Shown here: positions 54,737-63,043 of the stretch, piece after piece
Layout: every line of letters begins with the position of its first letter
Numbering within the stretch: the stretch's first letter is position 1
Source of the DNA: Firmicutes bacterium HGW-Firmicutes-8
Lineage (GTDB): Bacteria > Bacillota > Thermincolia > Thermincolales > UBA2595
NCBI GenBank assembly: GCA_002840165.1
Contig: PGZN01000002.1
Coordinates: 40,103 to 104,102, forward strand
Direction: 5' to 3'
DNA: 64,000 nt
Notes under the pieces: model-generated
What the model saw: the letters and a program-made list of their open reading frames with translations, nothing else
Databases searched by the model: none
What the model was told of the DNA's origin: nothing
Made by a program: the position numbers and the translations under genes

Positions 54737-55627
54737 AGAAGAGTTTTGCACTGACCACATTTTAAAGTCCCGCTCAAATTGGTCTATGGCAATCCCCAGC
54801 GTGCTTCTAAAACTCGCCTTCATCGACCGGCCTTTACTGAGAGAGTCCAGGATTTCACGGAGGCTTTCTTCACCGTAGTTTTCGACCAGGAACTTCACAG
54901 CCTGGTACGATTCAAAGTATGCCAGATTTTGATTTTCCAGGGAATCAAACTCCCCATCCATTTTGATTAGGGGATACATCTCGTCCGGGCGCCTGATTTC
55001 ATCATGTTCCATCCTGTATCCTGTCAGCTTTGCTTCCTCATATTGGGCGATTCCTTCGGTAAACCATCTGGTATAGTTACCACCTGTTGAATAGTCGACG
55101 ATTAGGTGGGTCAATTCATGAGCCATCGGGCCTTCTGACTCAAATACCCACCGGACATGCGCGGGATTTTCTTCTTCCACCCAGACGTTCGGTGACAATA
55201 CACGAATGACCCCGGCCCAGTATACACCCATCGCACTTTCATCTGCTGCCCACCCAAAACTTCGGCCTAAAGACTGTTTGGTAGGGTAAATTACAACCAG
55301 TATCCTTTCCTGGGACAAATAACCGAAATTTTGGCTTACAGGCTGGTAATCCTTTTCGGCAGAGGCCAGAACCATATCAGCGATATTGTCATCCTGAGGT
55401 AGGTACCGGACGATAAAGTGTGTCCCCTCCAATTCATCCCATGTCCGGGTCTGCCACATCATTTGGGCTTTTAAAACATATCTGGTTACCCTGTAAAAGC
55501 CGGCTTTTACGGTAATAGGTTTGAAAAGAAAAAAAGCCAAGCATAACAAGGCCAATACAACAGCTATTTTACCCGTTTTTTGCCATAGAAAACCAGAGCC
55601 CACGGTATGACTGATAACAGTGCCCAT
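54722..55627 (-). CDS. Membrane-anchored peptidase MA family metallohydrolase
   Basis: 301 aa. An N-terminal membrane helix (about 20-40) then an extracellular domain with the zinc site AHELTHLIV (HExxH, near residue 170) and the downstream Glu in WFTEGIAQYEE, the gluzincin pattern. Conserved THFIVRY and YFESYQAVKFLVENYG match the peptidase MA group. Substrate unknown; the cell-surface placement suggests envelope or exoprotein turnover. GAGGAG is 9 nt upstream of the ATG. Confidence 0.88.
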   Translation of the reverse strand: MGTVISHTVGSGFLWQKTGKIAVVLALLCLAFFLFKPITVKAGFYRVTRYVLKAQMMWQTRTWDELEGTHFIVRYLPQDDNIADMVLASAEKDYQPVSQNFGYLSQERILVVIYPTKQSLGRSFGWAADESAMGVYWAGVIRVLSPNVWVEEENPAHVRWVFESEGPMAHELTHLIVDYSTGGNYTRWFTEGIAQYEEAKLTGYRMEHDEIRRPDEMYPLIKMDGEFDSLENQNLAYFESYQAVKFLVENYGEESLREILDSLSKGRSMKASFRSTLGIAIDQFERDFKMWSVQNSSNDKP

Positions 55628-55694
55628 GGCCCATCACTCCTCTTTGCAGCTCTCCTTGACACCATTATACAGTTAACTGTTTAATAAACCTACC

Positions 55695-55814
55695 GGTAAT
55701 AACTGGGGCTGGGGGGGCCCCCCAAGAAGGAAGAAACCTCTTCTGCGGCATAGCTTTAAGGCAAACAAAAAGGACAAAGTTTAAGGCTGCCCCAGTTACT
55801 TATGGGACAGCCCC
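55695..55814. repeat. Short inverted-repeat element related to the one at 36.9 kb
   Basis: Left end TAATAACTGGGGCTG (55697-55711), right end complement TAACTGGGGCAGCC. On the minus strand the right end reads TGTCCCATAAGTAACTGGGG, close to TGTCCCATAGGTAAAGGGG at the 37.06-kb element. A GGGGGGGCCCCCC palindrome is inside. At 55785-55814 the right end also folds as GGCTGTCCC/GGGGCAGCC and can terminate the TPR gene. Confidence 0.6.
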
Positions 55815-55828
55815 TACGACTGGCTTTA

Positions 55829-56452
55829 TTATTTGGGCGGCAGTGGGTTACCCTGTGAAGGTGGTAAAGTGGTGTTTGGCGGTGGCAGAGTACCCTGAGC
55901 AGGTAACGTGGATTTCTTGCTAATCCGGTCAATCTGTTGTTGGGCATCATTGTAATACGGGTCATCTTTGGTTATCGTCTTTAACACTTTGATGGCTTCG
56001 GCGGAATTATTTTTCCCTTCGGAAAGGTAAATCGCCAAATACAGCTTGGCTATACTGTAGTTAGGGTTAATTTTAAGGGCCTGTTGGGCCAGTTCAATTG
56101 CTTTGTCAGGGTTTCCGGTGTAAAAATATGATGTTGCCAGGTCTCCCAATACGGCAATTTTATCAGGGGGATTAGGGTCGTTTTTTAGGATAGTTTCATA
56201 CCCTTTAATCGCTGAAAGGAACTTTTCCCTAGCTTCGGCATCCTTCCCCTGTTGGCCCAGGTTCATGGCAGCTTCAAAATCCTGATTCGCTGTGCTCCCC
56301 GAAGGAGCAGACGGACTACCGGCCCCGCCGGTCCCCGAATATGAGCCCTCCGTCCAATAAAGGGATACAGATAACAGGAGCCCTACCGAAACAAATGCCA
56401 CTATAATATACGTAAGTGTCTTATTTCTTTTCTTTGCATTCATAAACGCCAT
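55829..56452 (-). CDS. Membrane-anchored TPR protein
   Basis: 207 aa. One transmembrane helix (about 12-32), a Gly/Ser/Ala linker (38-55), then three tetratricopeptide repeats (about 57-165: AMNLGQQGKDAEAREKFLSA, AVLGDLATSYFYTGNPDKAI, AKLYLAIYLSEGKNNSAEAI), and a Pro-rich tail with PPSQGN. Probably a protein-interaction scaffold outside the membrane. No partner is evident. Confidence 0.85.
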   Translation of the reverse strand: MAFMNAKKRNKTLTYIIVAFVSVGLLLSVSLYWTEGSYSGTGGAGSPSAPSGSTANQDFEAAMNLGQQGKDAEAREKFLSAIKGYETILKNDPNPPDKIAVLGDLATSYFYTGNPDKAIELAQQALKINPNYSIAKLYLAIYLSEGKNNSAEAIKVLKTITKDDPYYNDAQQQIDRISKKSTLPAQGTLPPPNTTLPPSQGNPLPPK

Positions 56453-56626
56453 TCTATATCACCTCTTTCGATGTATATCAATTTTGATGACAACAATTTT
56501 CTTCAGCAGCCAATTTAGGAAAAATCGTACATTCCAAGATATAATTATAGCACAGCCGTGATACTATTTAAAGAGCTAATCAACGGCAGATTACCCGGCA
56601 GATTTTCCAATTGCAGCCGGCTTGTC

Positions 56627-56666
56627 CAAAATAAGGCCCTATGGAGAACCTTTCCATAGGGCCTTT
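56627..56666 (-). terminator. Terminator of the LysM/G5/M23 gene
   Basis: Minus strand AAGGCCCTATGG-AAAGGTTCT-CCATAGGGCCTT followed by ATTTTGG, just after the stop codon. Confidence 0.88.
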
Positions 56667-56677
56667 ATGTGATCCCT

Positions 56678-58546
56678 TTATTTTAAATATTTTGTCGGGT
56701 TTTGAAAACTCCCACCGCTGATTACTTCAAAGTGCAGATGGGATCCGGTGCTGTGACCTGTTGAGCCAACTAACCCGACAAGGTCCCCCCGGTCAACCGA
56801 CTTGCCTACTGAAACCTCGATTTTGGATAGGTGGGCATATCTTGTTACCAAGCCATTATTGTGCCTGATCACGACCATCTTACCATAGCCGCCTCCCCAC
56901 CCGGCAGTAATAACCTTGCCCGCCGCAGCAGCGCCGACCGGTTGCCCTTTGTATCCATCAATATCCAGGCCGGTATGTCTGCCACCATGACGTCTTCCGT
57001 ACGCAGAGGTAATCCTTCCGGTAATGGGCCAGCCAACCTGACCGCCGCCGCTACGGGAAGCAACAACAAGTTTAGAGCCTCGGACCACAACCTTATCTAC
57101 AGGTTTTATGAGTATCTTTTCCTGGATTACGTCCTTACTGGCAATAGTACCGTTTTCCATTACAAGCTTATAAGTAACTTCCCTTTGCCCGTTTTTACCT
57201 TGGACTTTCACACTTTCGCGCCCCCGCCACTGGTTGCGGTCAGTGTTTACAACCACTTTATAAGCAAGGTTTTCCTTAGCAGTGCGCTCACCGGAAATCA
57301 CAACCGTAACCACCGGTTCGAGAGCCACTAAGTTTATTTCCTGTTTAAGGTCAAGGTGTTCCCCTTTGATCGAAGGGTTCGCCTTGAGCAAATCAACCAT
57401 GTGCATATCATAAGCGCGGGCGATTGACCAAAGAGAGTCGCCTTCTTTAACCACATGAACAACTTTTTTCTGTTTGCCCTCTTCGAGTAACTGCACGGCT
57501 TTGCCTACCGGCAAAACATCTCCGAGAGAAACCGGCACATCTGCCAGTTCTATTTTTTCCTGGAAGGTTACTGAGCTGACCTTTAAATCCTCAGGCTTAT
57601 AGGCATCCTTAATCTGCTGCAGCACGTTTTCCGCTACCTGGGCATCCTTTACAACAACTGCGATTTTACCGTCTACCTTAATCCCTATTGCAACAGCTTC
57701 AAACTTAAGGTTTTTATTTAGGATGCTTTTCATGGCAATCAGGTTTTTAATCTCAAACTTTTTCGCTTTGGCGCTTTTAAACGCAAGTTTTTGAGTTACA
57801 TCAACTCTCCGGTTCCATATTCTGGCTTTCTCAGCCTTCAAATCCAATAAAAGCTTTTCTGCCTCGGCCTTTTCTTTAATAAATGCAATCTGTTTACCGT
57901 CAATTTCAACAGCATAAGCGTCTACTCTCGAATTGGCCTGCATCATAAAACCGCCAATGGAAAGAGCGACTAAAGCAGCAGCAACAGTCTTTATGTTTAA
58001 GTGCTTGGGACGATTGCCGGGTACAAAAAGTTGAGAAAGCGAGAATTTGGGAAGTAACCTTTTGGGCAGCAGCTTTACAATCAACCTGCTGCAATATTGA
58101 TATGCCGCTGGTAAGCGAAGGCGCCGGGGCAGCTCCAGAACCAGCCGGCGGCAAGATTGATATGCCGCTGGTAAGCGAAGACGCCGGGGCATTTCTTTAA
58201 CGGATTTCAATAGAGAGGTCAGATTTAGTGAAACCTTTGGAAGTTTTAGTTTTTTAATAGATTGGAGCCACGACTTGGTAAACTCCGGTATATGAAAGTA
58301 TTGAGAGAGATTTCTATTTTCTTGGGCAGCTGATTTCTTTCCAGTATTATGACGGGGTTTCGTTCGTGATCGTGAATGGGTGTATTTTTCCCTAAGAATT
58401 TTTGATTTCCCTTTTGGCTGGTTAAATCGAAAAGCGGAAAGTCTAGGCAGAGAAAGCTTAACTGAGCGGAGCTTGGATAGGGCTAATACTAGTTTTTTCT
58501 TAACCCCCTCAAACAGCTCAACATTATTCTCCTTGTTCGACTTCAT
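56678..58546 (-). CDS. LysM/G5/M23 peptidoglycan endopeptidase with long basic N-terminus
   Basis: 622 aa. Order: a Lys/Arg-rich cytoplasmic region of ~180 residues, a membrane helix (about 185-205), an extracellular region, LysM (VVHVVKEGDSLWSIARAYD), G5 domain (about 415-490), and C-terminal M23 with zinc motifs HTGLDIDG, YAHLS and HLHFEV. The basic region holds a duplicated ~25-residue block (PRRLRLPAAYQ twice). ATG with GGAG 6 nt upstream; the longer reading is less likely. Likely trims peptidoglycan; related G5/LysM/M23 proteins are common in spore formers. Confidence 0.93.
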   Translation of the reverse strand: MKSNKENNVELFEGVKKKLVLALSKLRSVKLSLPRLSAFRFNQPKGKSKILREKYTHSRSRTKPRHNTGKKSAAQENRNLSQYFHIPEFTKSWLQSIKKLKLPKVSLNLTSLLKSVKEMPRRLRLPAAYQSCRRLVLELPRRLRLPAAYQYCSRLIVKLLPKRLLPKFSLSQLFVPGNRPKHLNIKTVAAALVALSIGGFMMQANSRVDAYAVEIDGKQIAFIKEKAEAEKLLLDLKAEKARIWNRRVDVTQKLAFKSAKAKKFEIKNLIAMKSILNKNLKFEAVAIGIKVDGKIAVVVKDAQVAENVLQQIKDAYKPEDLKVSSVTFQEKIELADVPVSLGDVLPVGKAVQLLEEGKQKKVVHVVKEGDSLWSIARAYDMHMVDLLKANPSIKGEHLDLKQEINLVALEPVVTVVISGERTAKENLAYKVVVNTDRNQWRGRESVKVQGKNGQREVTYKLVMENGTIASKDVIQEKILIKPVDKVVVRGSKLVVASRSGGGQVGWPITGRITSAYGRRHGGRHTGLDIDGYKGQPVGAAAAGKVITAGWGGGYGKMVVIRHNNGLVTRYAHLSKIEVSVGKSVDRGDLVGLVGSTGHSTGSHLHFEVISGGSFQNPTKYLK

Positions 58547-58781
58547 AAACGCTCCTTTCTGAACAATTCCCATATTATTTGATAGAAAAAGATATTCTTT
58601 TGGGGATGTCCTTACAAACTATTTCACTGAGACCAAATCAATCCAAATTTATTATAGCACAGGAAACCTTTTCCGTAAACACTAAATTTTCGACACGTGT
58701 CAAAACTGCTCGATTTTAGCCGTTTTTTGAAGAATAGCTGTGATTATTACTCTGGATATCGCTGCACATCGTTCAGGTTCG

Positions 58782-60161
58782 TTATATCTCGTTGTTACCT
58801 GCTCTTAGGACCTGGATATATATCGCACATTCCAGGCGTTTTTTCTCAATTTGACACCCGATGTCATAAGGTTCCATAATGGTTGCATTCGCAGACTCCG
58901 CGTTGGCGTGACACCCGCCTCCGCAGTGAAATTTAGCCCAACAACCCGTGCATTTAAGTTTATTGTATATGTGTGCCTGGCGAAAGTTGTTTACGAGTGA
59001 AGGATTACTGACGCCCTCCCATACACTGCCAAGTCTAAATTGCTCCCTGCCAACAAACTGGTGGCAGGGGTATAGTTCCCCTTCAGGGGTGACAGCCATA
59101 TATTCGTGCCCCGCCCCGCAGCCGGAAAGTCTTTTGGGCAGGCAGGGGCCATTGCTTAAATCAAGATTGAAATGAAAAAAATCAAAAGGGCAGCCCTCTT
59201 TAGTTCGCCGCATATACTCCCTAATCAACACTCCATACTCCCTGAATATTTCCGGCAGGTCGGCCTCCCTTAGTGACCAATCCGCGGTGGGGGGGCCTAC
59301 CACAGGCTCCACTGAGATATATCGGTAACCCAGATCCGCGAGATGCATTACATCCTGGGAAAAATCGAGGTTATGTCTGGTATATGTGCCTCTGACAAAG
59401 TAGTTTTCGTTATTTCTGCTGGCAATAAAAGAAGAAATTTTATCCCGTATTTCCGTGTAACTGCCCCCGCCGCTGCCCGGCAACCGCCGCATAGCATCGT
59501 TTACAGCCGGTCTGCCGTCAATACTTAAGACCACACTGATATTTTCCCTGTTCAAAAACTCTGTTGTTTCATCATTCAGCAAAACTGCATTGGTAGTTAA
59601 AGTAAACTTGATCTCTTTATTTTTCCGGGCTGCCTCAGAATTCCCGTAAGAAACCAAGTTCCGAACGACACCGATATTCATAAGAGGTTCTCCGCCAAAG
59701 AAGTCCAACTCACAGTGACGGCGCCCGGCAGAGTTTTTTAGAAGGAAATCGATAGCCCGCTGCCCTGTCTCCAAAGACATCATCGATCTGTTTCCGCCGA
59801 AATGACCGCTTCCGGCAAAACAGTACCGGCACCTGAGGTTGCAGTCATGTGAAACGTTTAGACAGATGGACTTAACCACCGGTGGTGGATACTCCCCAGG
59901 GTCTTTGATAAAACCATTGTTTTCACAATATCGGTCATTGGAATAAAGCATGCCCTCGGACTGCAGGTTAAAAATTTCGTTTAACACCTCTTCAACCTCA
60001 ACCACCGGATATTTTATTTTATGTTTAGCCAGGATGTTTTCTCTCGTAGACACCGGTATATCATCAATAATATCCCAGGCCAGGTCGTCCATTACGTGGA
60101 CAGCTCCGCTGTTTACATCAAGAACAATTTTCGTTCCCGCAATCTCAAACTTGTGAATCAA
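58782..60161 (-). CDS. scfB: SCIFF peptide thioether maturase (radical SAM/SPASM)
   Basis: 459-aa enzyme forming thioether cross-links in the SCIFF peptide encoded just upstream. N-terminal IVLDVNSGAVHVMDDLAWD is the peptide-recognition-like region of this family. The SAM cluster motif is CNLRCRYC (preceded by CLNVSHD), the GGEP motif is FFGGEPLMN, and the SPASM domain shows CGAGHEYMAVTPEGELYPC (auxiliary cluster I) and CTGCWAKFHCGGGC. The best start is TTG (MIHKFEIAG) with GGGGG 8 nt upstream, matching related proteins; longer starts are possible. Confidence 0.95.
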   Translation of the reverse strand: MIHKFEIAGTKIVLDVNSGAVHVMDDLAWDIIDDIPVSTRENILAKHKIKYPVVEVEEVLNEIFNLQSEGMLYSNDRYCENNGFIKDPGEYPPPVVKSICLNVSHDCNLRCRYCFAGSGHFGGNRSMMSLETGQRAIDFLLKNSAGRRHCELDFFGGEPLMNIGVVRNLVSYGNSEAARKNKEIKFTLTTNAVLLNDETTEFLNRENISVVLSIDGRPAVNDAMRRLPGSGGGSYTEIRDKISSFIASRNNENYFVRGTYTRHNLDFSQDVMHLADLGYRYISVEPVVGPPTADWSLREADLPEIFREYGVLIREYMRRTKEGCPFDFFHFNLDLSNGPCLPKRLSGCGAGHEYMAVTPEGELYPCHQFVGREQFRLGSVWEGVSNPSLVNNFRQAHIYNKLKCTGCWAKFHCGGGCHANAESANATIMEPYDIGCQIEKKRLECAIYIQVLRAGNNEI

Positions 60162-60182
60162 AGTCAAGTCCCCCATCAAAAA

Positions 60183-60208
60183 ATTAACCCAATCCAAGAC
60201 GGATTAGG
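60183..60208 (-). terminator. Intercistronic attenuator between SCIFF and its maturase
   Basis: Minus strand CCTAATCC-GTCTT-GGATTGGG followed by TTAATTTTTTG. A short stem with a good T-run, placed between the peptide stop and the maturase start, suited to lower the enzyme level relative to the peptide. Confidence 0.65.
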
Positions 60209-60231
60209 TTTTATGAAAAAAAGCGATTAAG

Positions 60232-60372
60232 TTATTTCGCACAAACTTGGTTGCCTACCGTACATGAAGTTTTGCATGCCGACTGGCAGGATGCCTGGCA
60301 TTCGCCACACCCGCCCTTTTTTACGGTCTCCTGAAGATTTACTTTATTAACTGTTTTAATATGCTTAGTCAT
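60232..60372 (-). CDS. scfA: SCIFF ribosomal peptide precursor
   Basis: 46-aa precursor of the six-cysteines-in-forty-five family found across clostridia. Leader MTKHIKTVNKVNLQETVKK, then cysteines at 22, 25, 29, 33, 37 and 44 in GGCGECQASCQSACKTSC (one residue of spacing variation aside, the standard pattern). ATG preceded by GGGGGCC. The maturase follows on the same strand. The matured peptide's biological role is unknown. Confidence 0.95.
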   Translation of the reverse strand: MTKHIKTVNKVNLQETVKKGGCGECQASCQSACKTSCTVGNQVCAK

Positions 60373-60397
60373 TAACACGGCCCCCTATGTAAATTAG

Positions 60398-60428
60398 TTG
60401 CCAGTTGACAGTTGTCAGTTGTCAGTGG
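60398..60428. repeat. Short heptamer array F
   Basis: TTGCCAG, TTGACAG and TTGTCAG heptamers, about four units, between scfA and tRNA-Gly. Same 7-bp period as elements A-E, with no core hairpins. Confidence 0.7.
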
Positions 60429-60473
60429 CCAATATTGTCTGTCGCCCACCCAGCTGAGTCTAATTAATTAAAG

Positions 60474-60549
60474 TGGAGCGGATGACGGGACTCGAACCCG
60501 CAACCCTCGGCTTGGGAAGCCGATACTCTACCAATTGAGCTACATCCGC
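60474..60549 (-). tRNA. tRNA-Gly(CCC)
   Basis: 76 nt with encoded CCA. Acceptor stem GCGGATG/CATCCGC, discriminator T, D-arm GCTCAATTGGTAGAGT, anticodon stem TCGGC/GCCGA with loop TTCCCAA (anticodon CCC, reads GGG), T-arm GCGGGTTCGAGTCCCGT. U73 is normal for bacterial tRNA-Gly. Its 5' part recurs at 61.83 kb. Confidence 0.97.
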
Positions 60550-60858
60550 ATATAAAACCATCGGCTTATCCTATCTCCGTAAAGTCTATTATAAAACTTG
60601 ACTGATTATTAGTCAAATGGTTAATTGAAGAAATTTCTCTAATAAGGCAAAAGTATTTATAACAGCAACGCCTCCACCGATTAGTGAAGGCTAAGCTTTA
60701 CTTAGTTCCCTTATCTTTTTTGTTGTCACTATGCTTTATTTTAATTGTGTGATTTTGTTTGTCCACAGAAACCTTGTTTTTCCCCACCTCCTGCTTATTT
60801 TTCGCCTGACTCTTTAAAATTTGGTTAAATAAGCAATGGTATAATATCTTCCCACCCC
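60550..60858. other. Intergenic region between tRNA-Gly and yitT
   Basis: 309 bp, AT-rich. Minus strand has a hairpin GCCTTCAC-TAATCG-GTGGAGGC (60671-60692) without a T-run, and an open frame of ~30 codons ending at 60698 that I do not accept as a gene. Otherwise nothing recognised. Confidence 0.5.
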
Positions 60859-61713
60859 CTAATGAATTGCTTTCTTTTTGAACCTGCCTCCCATAACTTC
60901 GTGAACATCACTAAATGTCACAAAAGCACTAGGGTCGATTTCTGCAACAATTGATTTTAACTTTGCTATCTCTAATCTAGTCACTACAGAATACAGTACG
61001 CCCTTAAACATACCAGTATATGCGCCTTTACCCTGAAGCATAGTAACTCCACGACCTAGCCTCGCCATTAACACTTCTGCTATTTCTTCAGGCTGGTCTG
61101 AAATAACTATAACTGCTTTTGATTCCTCTAGACCTTCAACAGTTATATCGATTACCTTAAAGGCAATGAAATACGTAATAAGGGAATACATGGCTTTATC
61201 CCAACCGAAGATAAAACCGGCACTAGATAATATGAATATGTTGAAGAACAAAACGATTTCGCCTATTGAAAATCCTGTCTTCTTATCCAGAATAATTGCT
61301 ACTATTTCCGTCCCGTCAAGGGAACCTCCATAGCGGATGATTAACCCAACACCGATCCCTAAAGTAATACCTCCGAATACTGATGCCAACAAAACATCTT
61401 TGGTTACGCCAGGGATTGGATGAAGAACAGTGACACCTATTGCCAGTGCTGTTATTGAAAACAACCAAACAAAGGTTTTTCCAATATGCTTATATCCTAT
61501 CACCAAAAATGGTAGATTCAAGACCAAAATAAACGCTCCTAATGGAAATTTGGTTAGGTGACTGGAGATAATAGATATACCAATTATTCCACCATCAATT
61601 ACATTATTTGGTACTAGGAATATCTCTAACCCTATAGATGCAAATATGGCGCCAAGCAGTAGGAATGTGTATTTTTTAACCGCTTTTAAGACTTTTTTGC
61701 TCCTAGTAGACAT
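60859..61713 (-). CDS. yitT: YitT-family membrane protein
   Basis: 284 aa. Five hydrophobic helices in the first ~175 residues (LFLLGAIFASIGLEIFLVPN opens the family motif NxxxxGG as NNVIDGGIIG), with RYGGSLDGTEIVA conserved. The C-terminal cytosolic DUF2179 domain follows (KAVIVISDQPEEIAEVL, MLQGKGAYTG, IDPSAFVTFSDVHEVMGGRF). Firmicutes carry several paralogues of unknown transport role. AAGGAGG upstream. The gene lies between tRNA-Gly and the tRNA fragment, so it may have arrived by integration. Confidence 0.93.
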   Translation of the reverse strand: MSTRSKKVLKAVKKYTFLLLGAIFASIGLEIFLVPNNVIDGGIIGISIISSHLTKFPLGAFILVLNLPFLVIGYKHIGKTFVWLFSITALAIGVTVLHPIPGVTKDVLLASVFGGITLGIGVGLIIRYGGSLDGTEIVAIILDKKTGFSIGEIVLFFNIFILSSAGFIFGWDKAMYSLITYFIAFKVIDITVEGLEESKAVIVISDQPEEIAEVLMARLGRGVTMLQGKGAYTGMFKGVLYSVVTRLEIAKLKSIVAEIDPSAFVTFSDVHEVMGGRFKKKAIH

Positions 61714-61824
61714 TGATGCCTCCTTTACATGGCTTTATCTATATTATACTATGAATTACATTATTTATCTAGGCACTTTATTTTCCAAACCTTATTTGGG
61801 ATAATTTGAAAGAGGGGGCTAAGA

Positions 61825-61869
61825 AACCCTCGGCTTGGGAAGCCGATACTCTATCAATTGAATACATCC
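61825..61869 (-). pseudogene. tRNA-Gly 5' fragment
   Basis: Matches tRNA-Gly(CCC) nucleotides 1 to about 47 (D-arm, anticodon arm). 29 bases including the whole anticodon arm are identical; the D-arm has one substitution and a small deletion, and the T-arm and 3' acceptor strand are missing. A relic left by recombination at the tRNA gene. Confidence 0.9.
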
Positions 61870-61877
61870 TGATGTGT

Positions 61878-62516
61878 TTAGAGTTCGTACAGGGATTCGC
61901 GCAATTCTTGTTCGCCGATAACCCCGCCAATATAAGAAGCAATCATAAAATAATTATAATGAATTTTATACAAGGTCCGGTGGACGCTCCTGACCATTGC
62001 TTGTATATGCTGATCAGGGCTCAACAGATATCCCGGAATGACTGTCTGGCCGGCCTCATATTTACTTATAACCCTGTGATTACCGTCAATAATCAGAAAT
62101 TTGTTTTTGGTGGTAAGAGGAGGATAGGAGGCTGTAATTATCGGTGCCTCGTTATTTAAGGCTTTGCCCAAATGAGATTCATTAATACATTTGAGGTCTA
62201 CTATATCAACTATTTCTTTGAGACAAAATTCCCCAAGTGGTGGCTCATCTCTCTCAATTATCTGCTTCGCGGTCGGAATATTCCAGGTCACAAAATAGAA
62301 GTTTCTATCACTTATGACAATTTTTTCGGTATAGTGTTCTTCCCTATTAAAAATATCAGTGAAGCCAAACGTTCTTTTTACTTTGTGTTTGTATCCCATC
62401 AATATTTTCGGCAGCTCAGGAAAGTTGTTCTCTCTACTCCATCCGTAGATTTCCAGAGCTTCGTCCATAAACCTACTGTCAAATAGGCTGCTAAGCTGAA
62501 TCTTTTTACGAAACAT
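61878..62516 (-). CDS. ParB/Srx-like protein, copy 1
   Basis: 212 aa of unknown function. The only recognisable motif is LIIDGNHRVISKYEAGQTVIPGYLLSP (read in parts, about residues 145-171), which resembles the ParB/sulfiredoxin-like signature (DGNHR + hydrophobic strand). The rest has conserved aromatic strands (FYFVTWNIPTAKQI) and a helical C-terminus. ATG MFRKKIQL with GGGAGGGG upstream; an earlier in-frame start is less likely. About 88% identical by eye to the copy at 63.0-63.7 kb, including ~100 bp of upstream DNA. Not linked to parA or a plasmid backbone. Confidence 0.78.
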   Translation of the reverse strand: MFRKKIQLSSLFDSRFMDEALEIYGWSRENNFPELPKILMGYKHKVKRTFGFTDIFNREEHYTEKIVISDRNFYFVTWNIPTAKQIIERDEPPLGEFCLKEIVDIVDLKCINESHLGKALNNEAPIITASYPPLTTKNKFLIIDGNHRVISKYEAGQTVIPGYLLSPDQHIQAMVRSVHRTLYKIHYNYFMIASYIGGVIGEQELRESLYEL

Positions 62517-63043
62517 CCGTACCCCTCCCACAAAGGACTCCATATTAAAGATATGCTGTCACTCAGCAGGAGTTGTCATAGTTTTTCACGTCAATGAATC
62601 CATCATCACAGGCAGTTGCCCATTAAACCTTTACTACCTCTTCTAAAACTACCGCAAAAAACTAATCTCTTAGAAAACTTGTCAAAAACGCAAAGACGTT
62701 AGAAAACAATCTTTTATAGTTAAAGTTAATCATAGATTAGTGTGGCACTTTTATAAATCTCAGGTCTTGTTACTTGAGATTTTTTGCTTGAAGACCAGAT
62801 AAAGGAAGGTTAAACACCTTCCTTTCGTTGTTGTTCATATTCTTTAGCTCTTCTATATAATGTATTGGCTTTCATACTCAGTAAGCCCATTGCTCTTTTT
62901 CGTAGCCTCTCCCTTTTGGGAAGAAGCACACCCAAGGGTGATGCCATACATTGTTAAATCATTGTGATCCATACACCGTTGAAGTGCTAGAGCATTTCCT
63001 CTGTTTCGTAAAAACATTAAAGCAAAATAGTTGGTTTTACAAA
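62517..63043. other. Region between the two ParB-like genes
   Basis: Contains the shared upstream block of copy 1 (to about 62604, ending in CAATGAATCCATC as in the 157-bp repeat), AT-rich DNA, a bidirectional hairpin AAAGGAAGG-TTAAACA-CCTTCCTTT (62801-62825), and a helix-turn-helix remnant (62810-62947). Confidence 0.6.
62810..62947 (-). pseudogene. Helix-turn-helix fragment, possibly from a recombinase
   Basis: 45-codon frame ending KRAMGLLSMKANTLYRRAKEYE then QQRKEGV and a stop inside a terminator hairpin. It looks like the C-terminal HTH of a serine recombinase or Fis-type regulator, with no upstream domain in frame. Probably the tail of a lost gene. No ribosome site is visible. Confidence 0.5.

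Noticed and set aside
60698..60787. 29-codon minus-strand frame, GTG start, Lys-rich
   Set aside because: The candidate GTG lies inside the AGGAGG-like site and no homology or operon context supports it.
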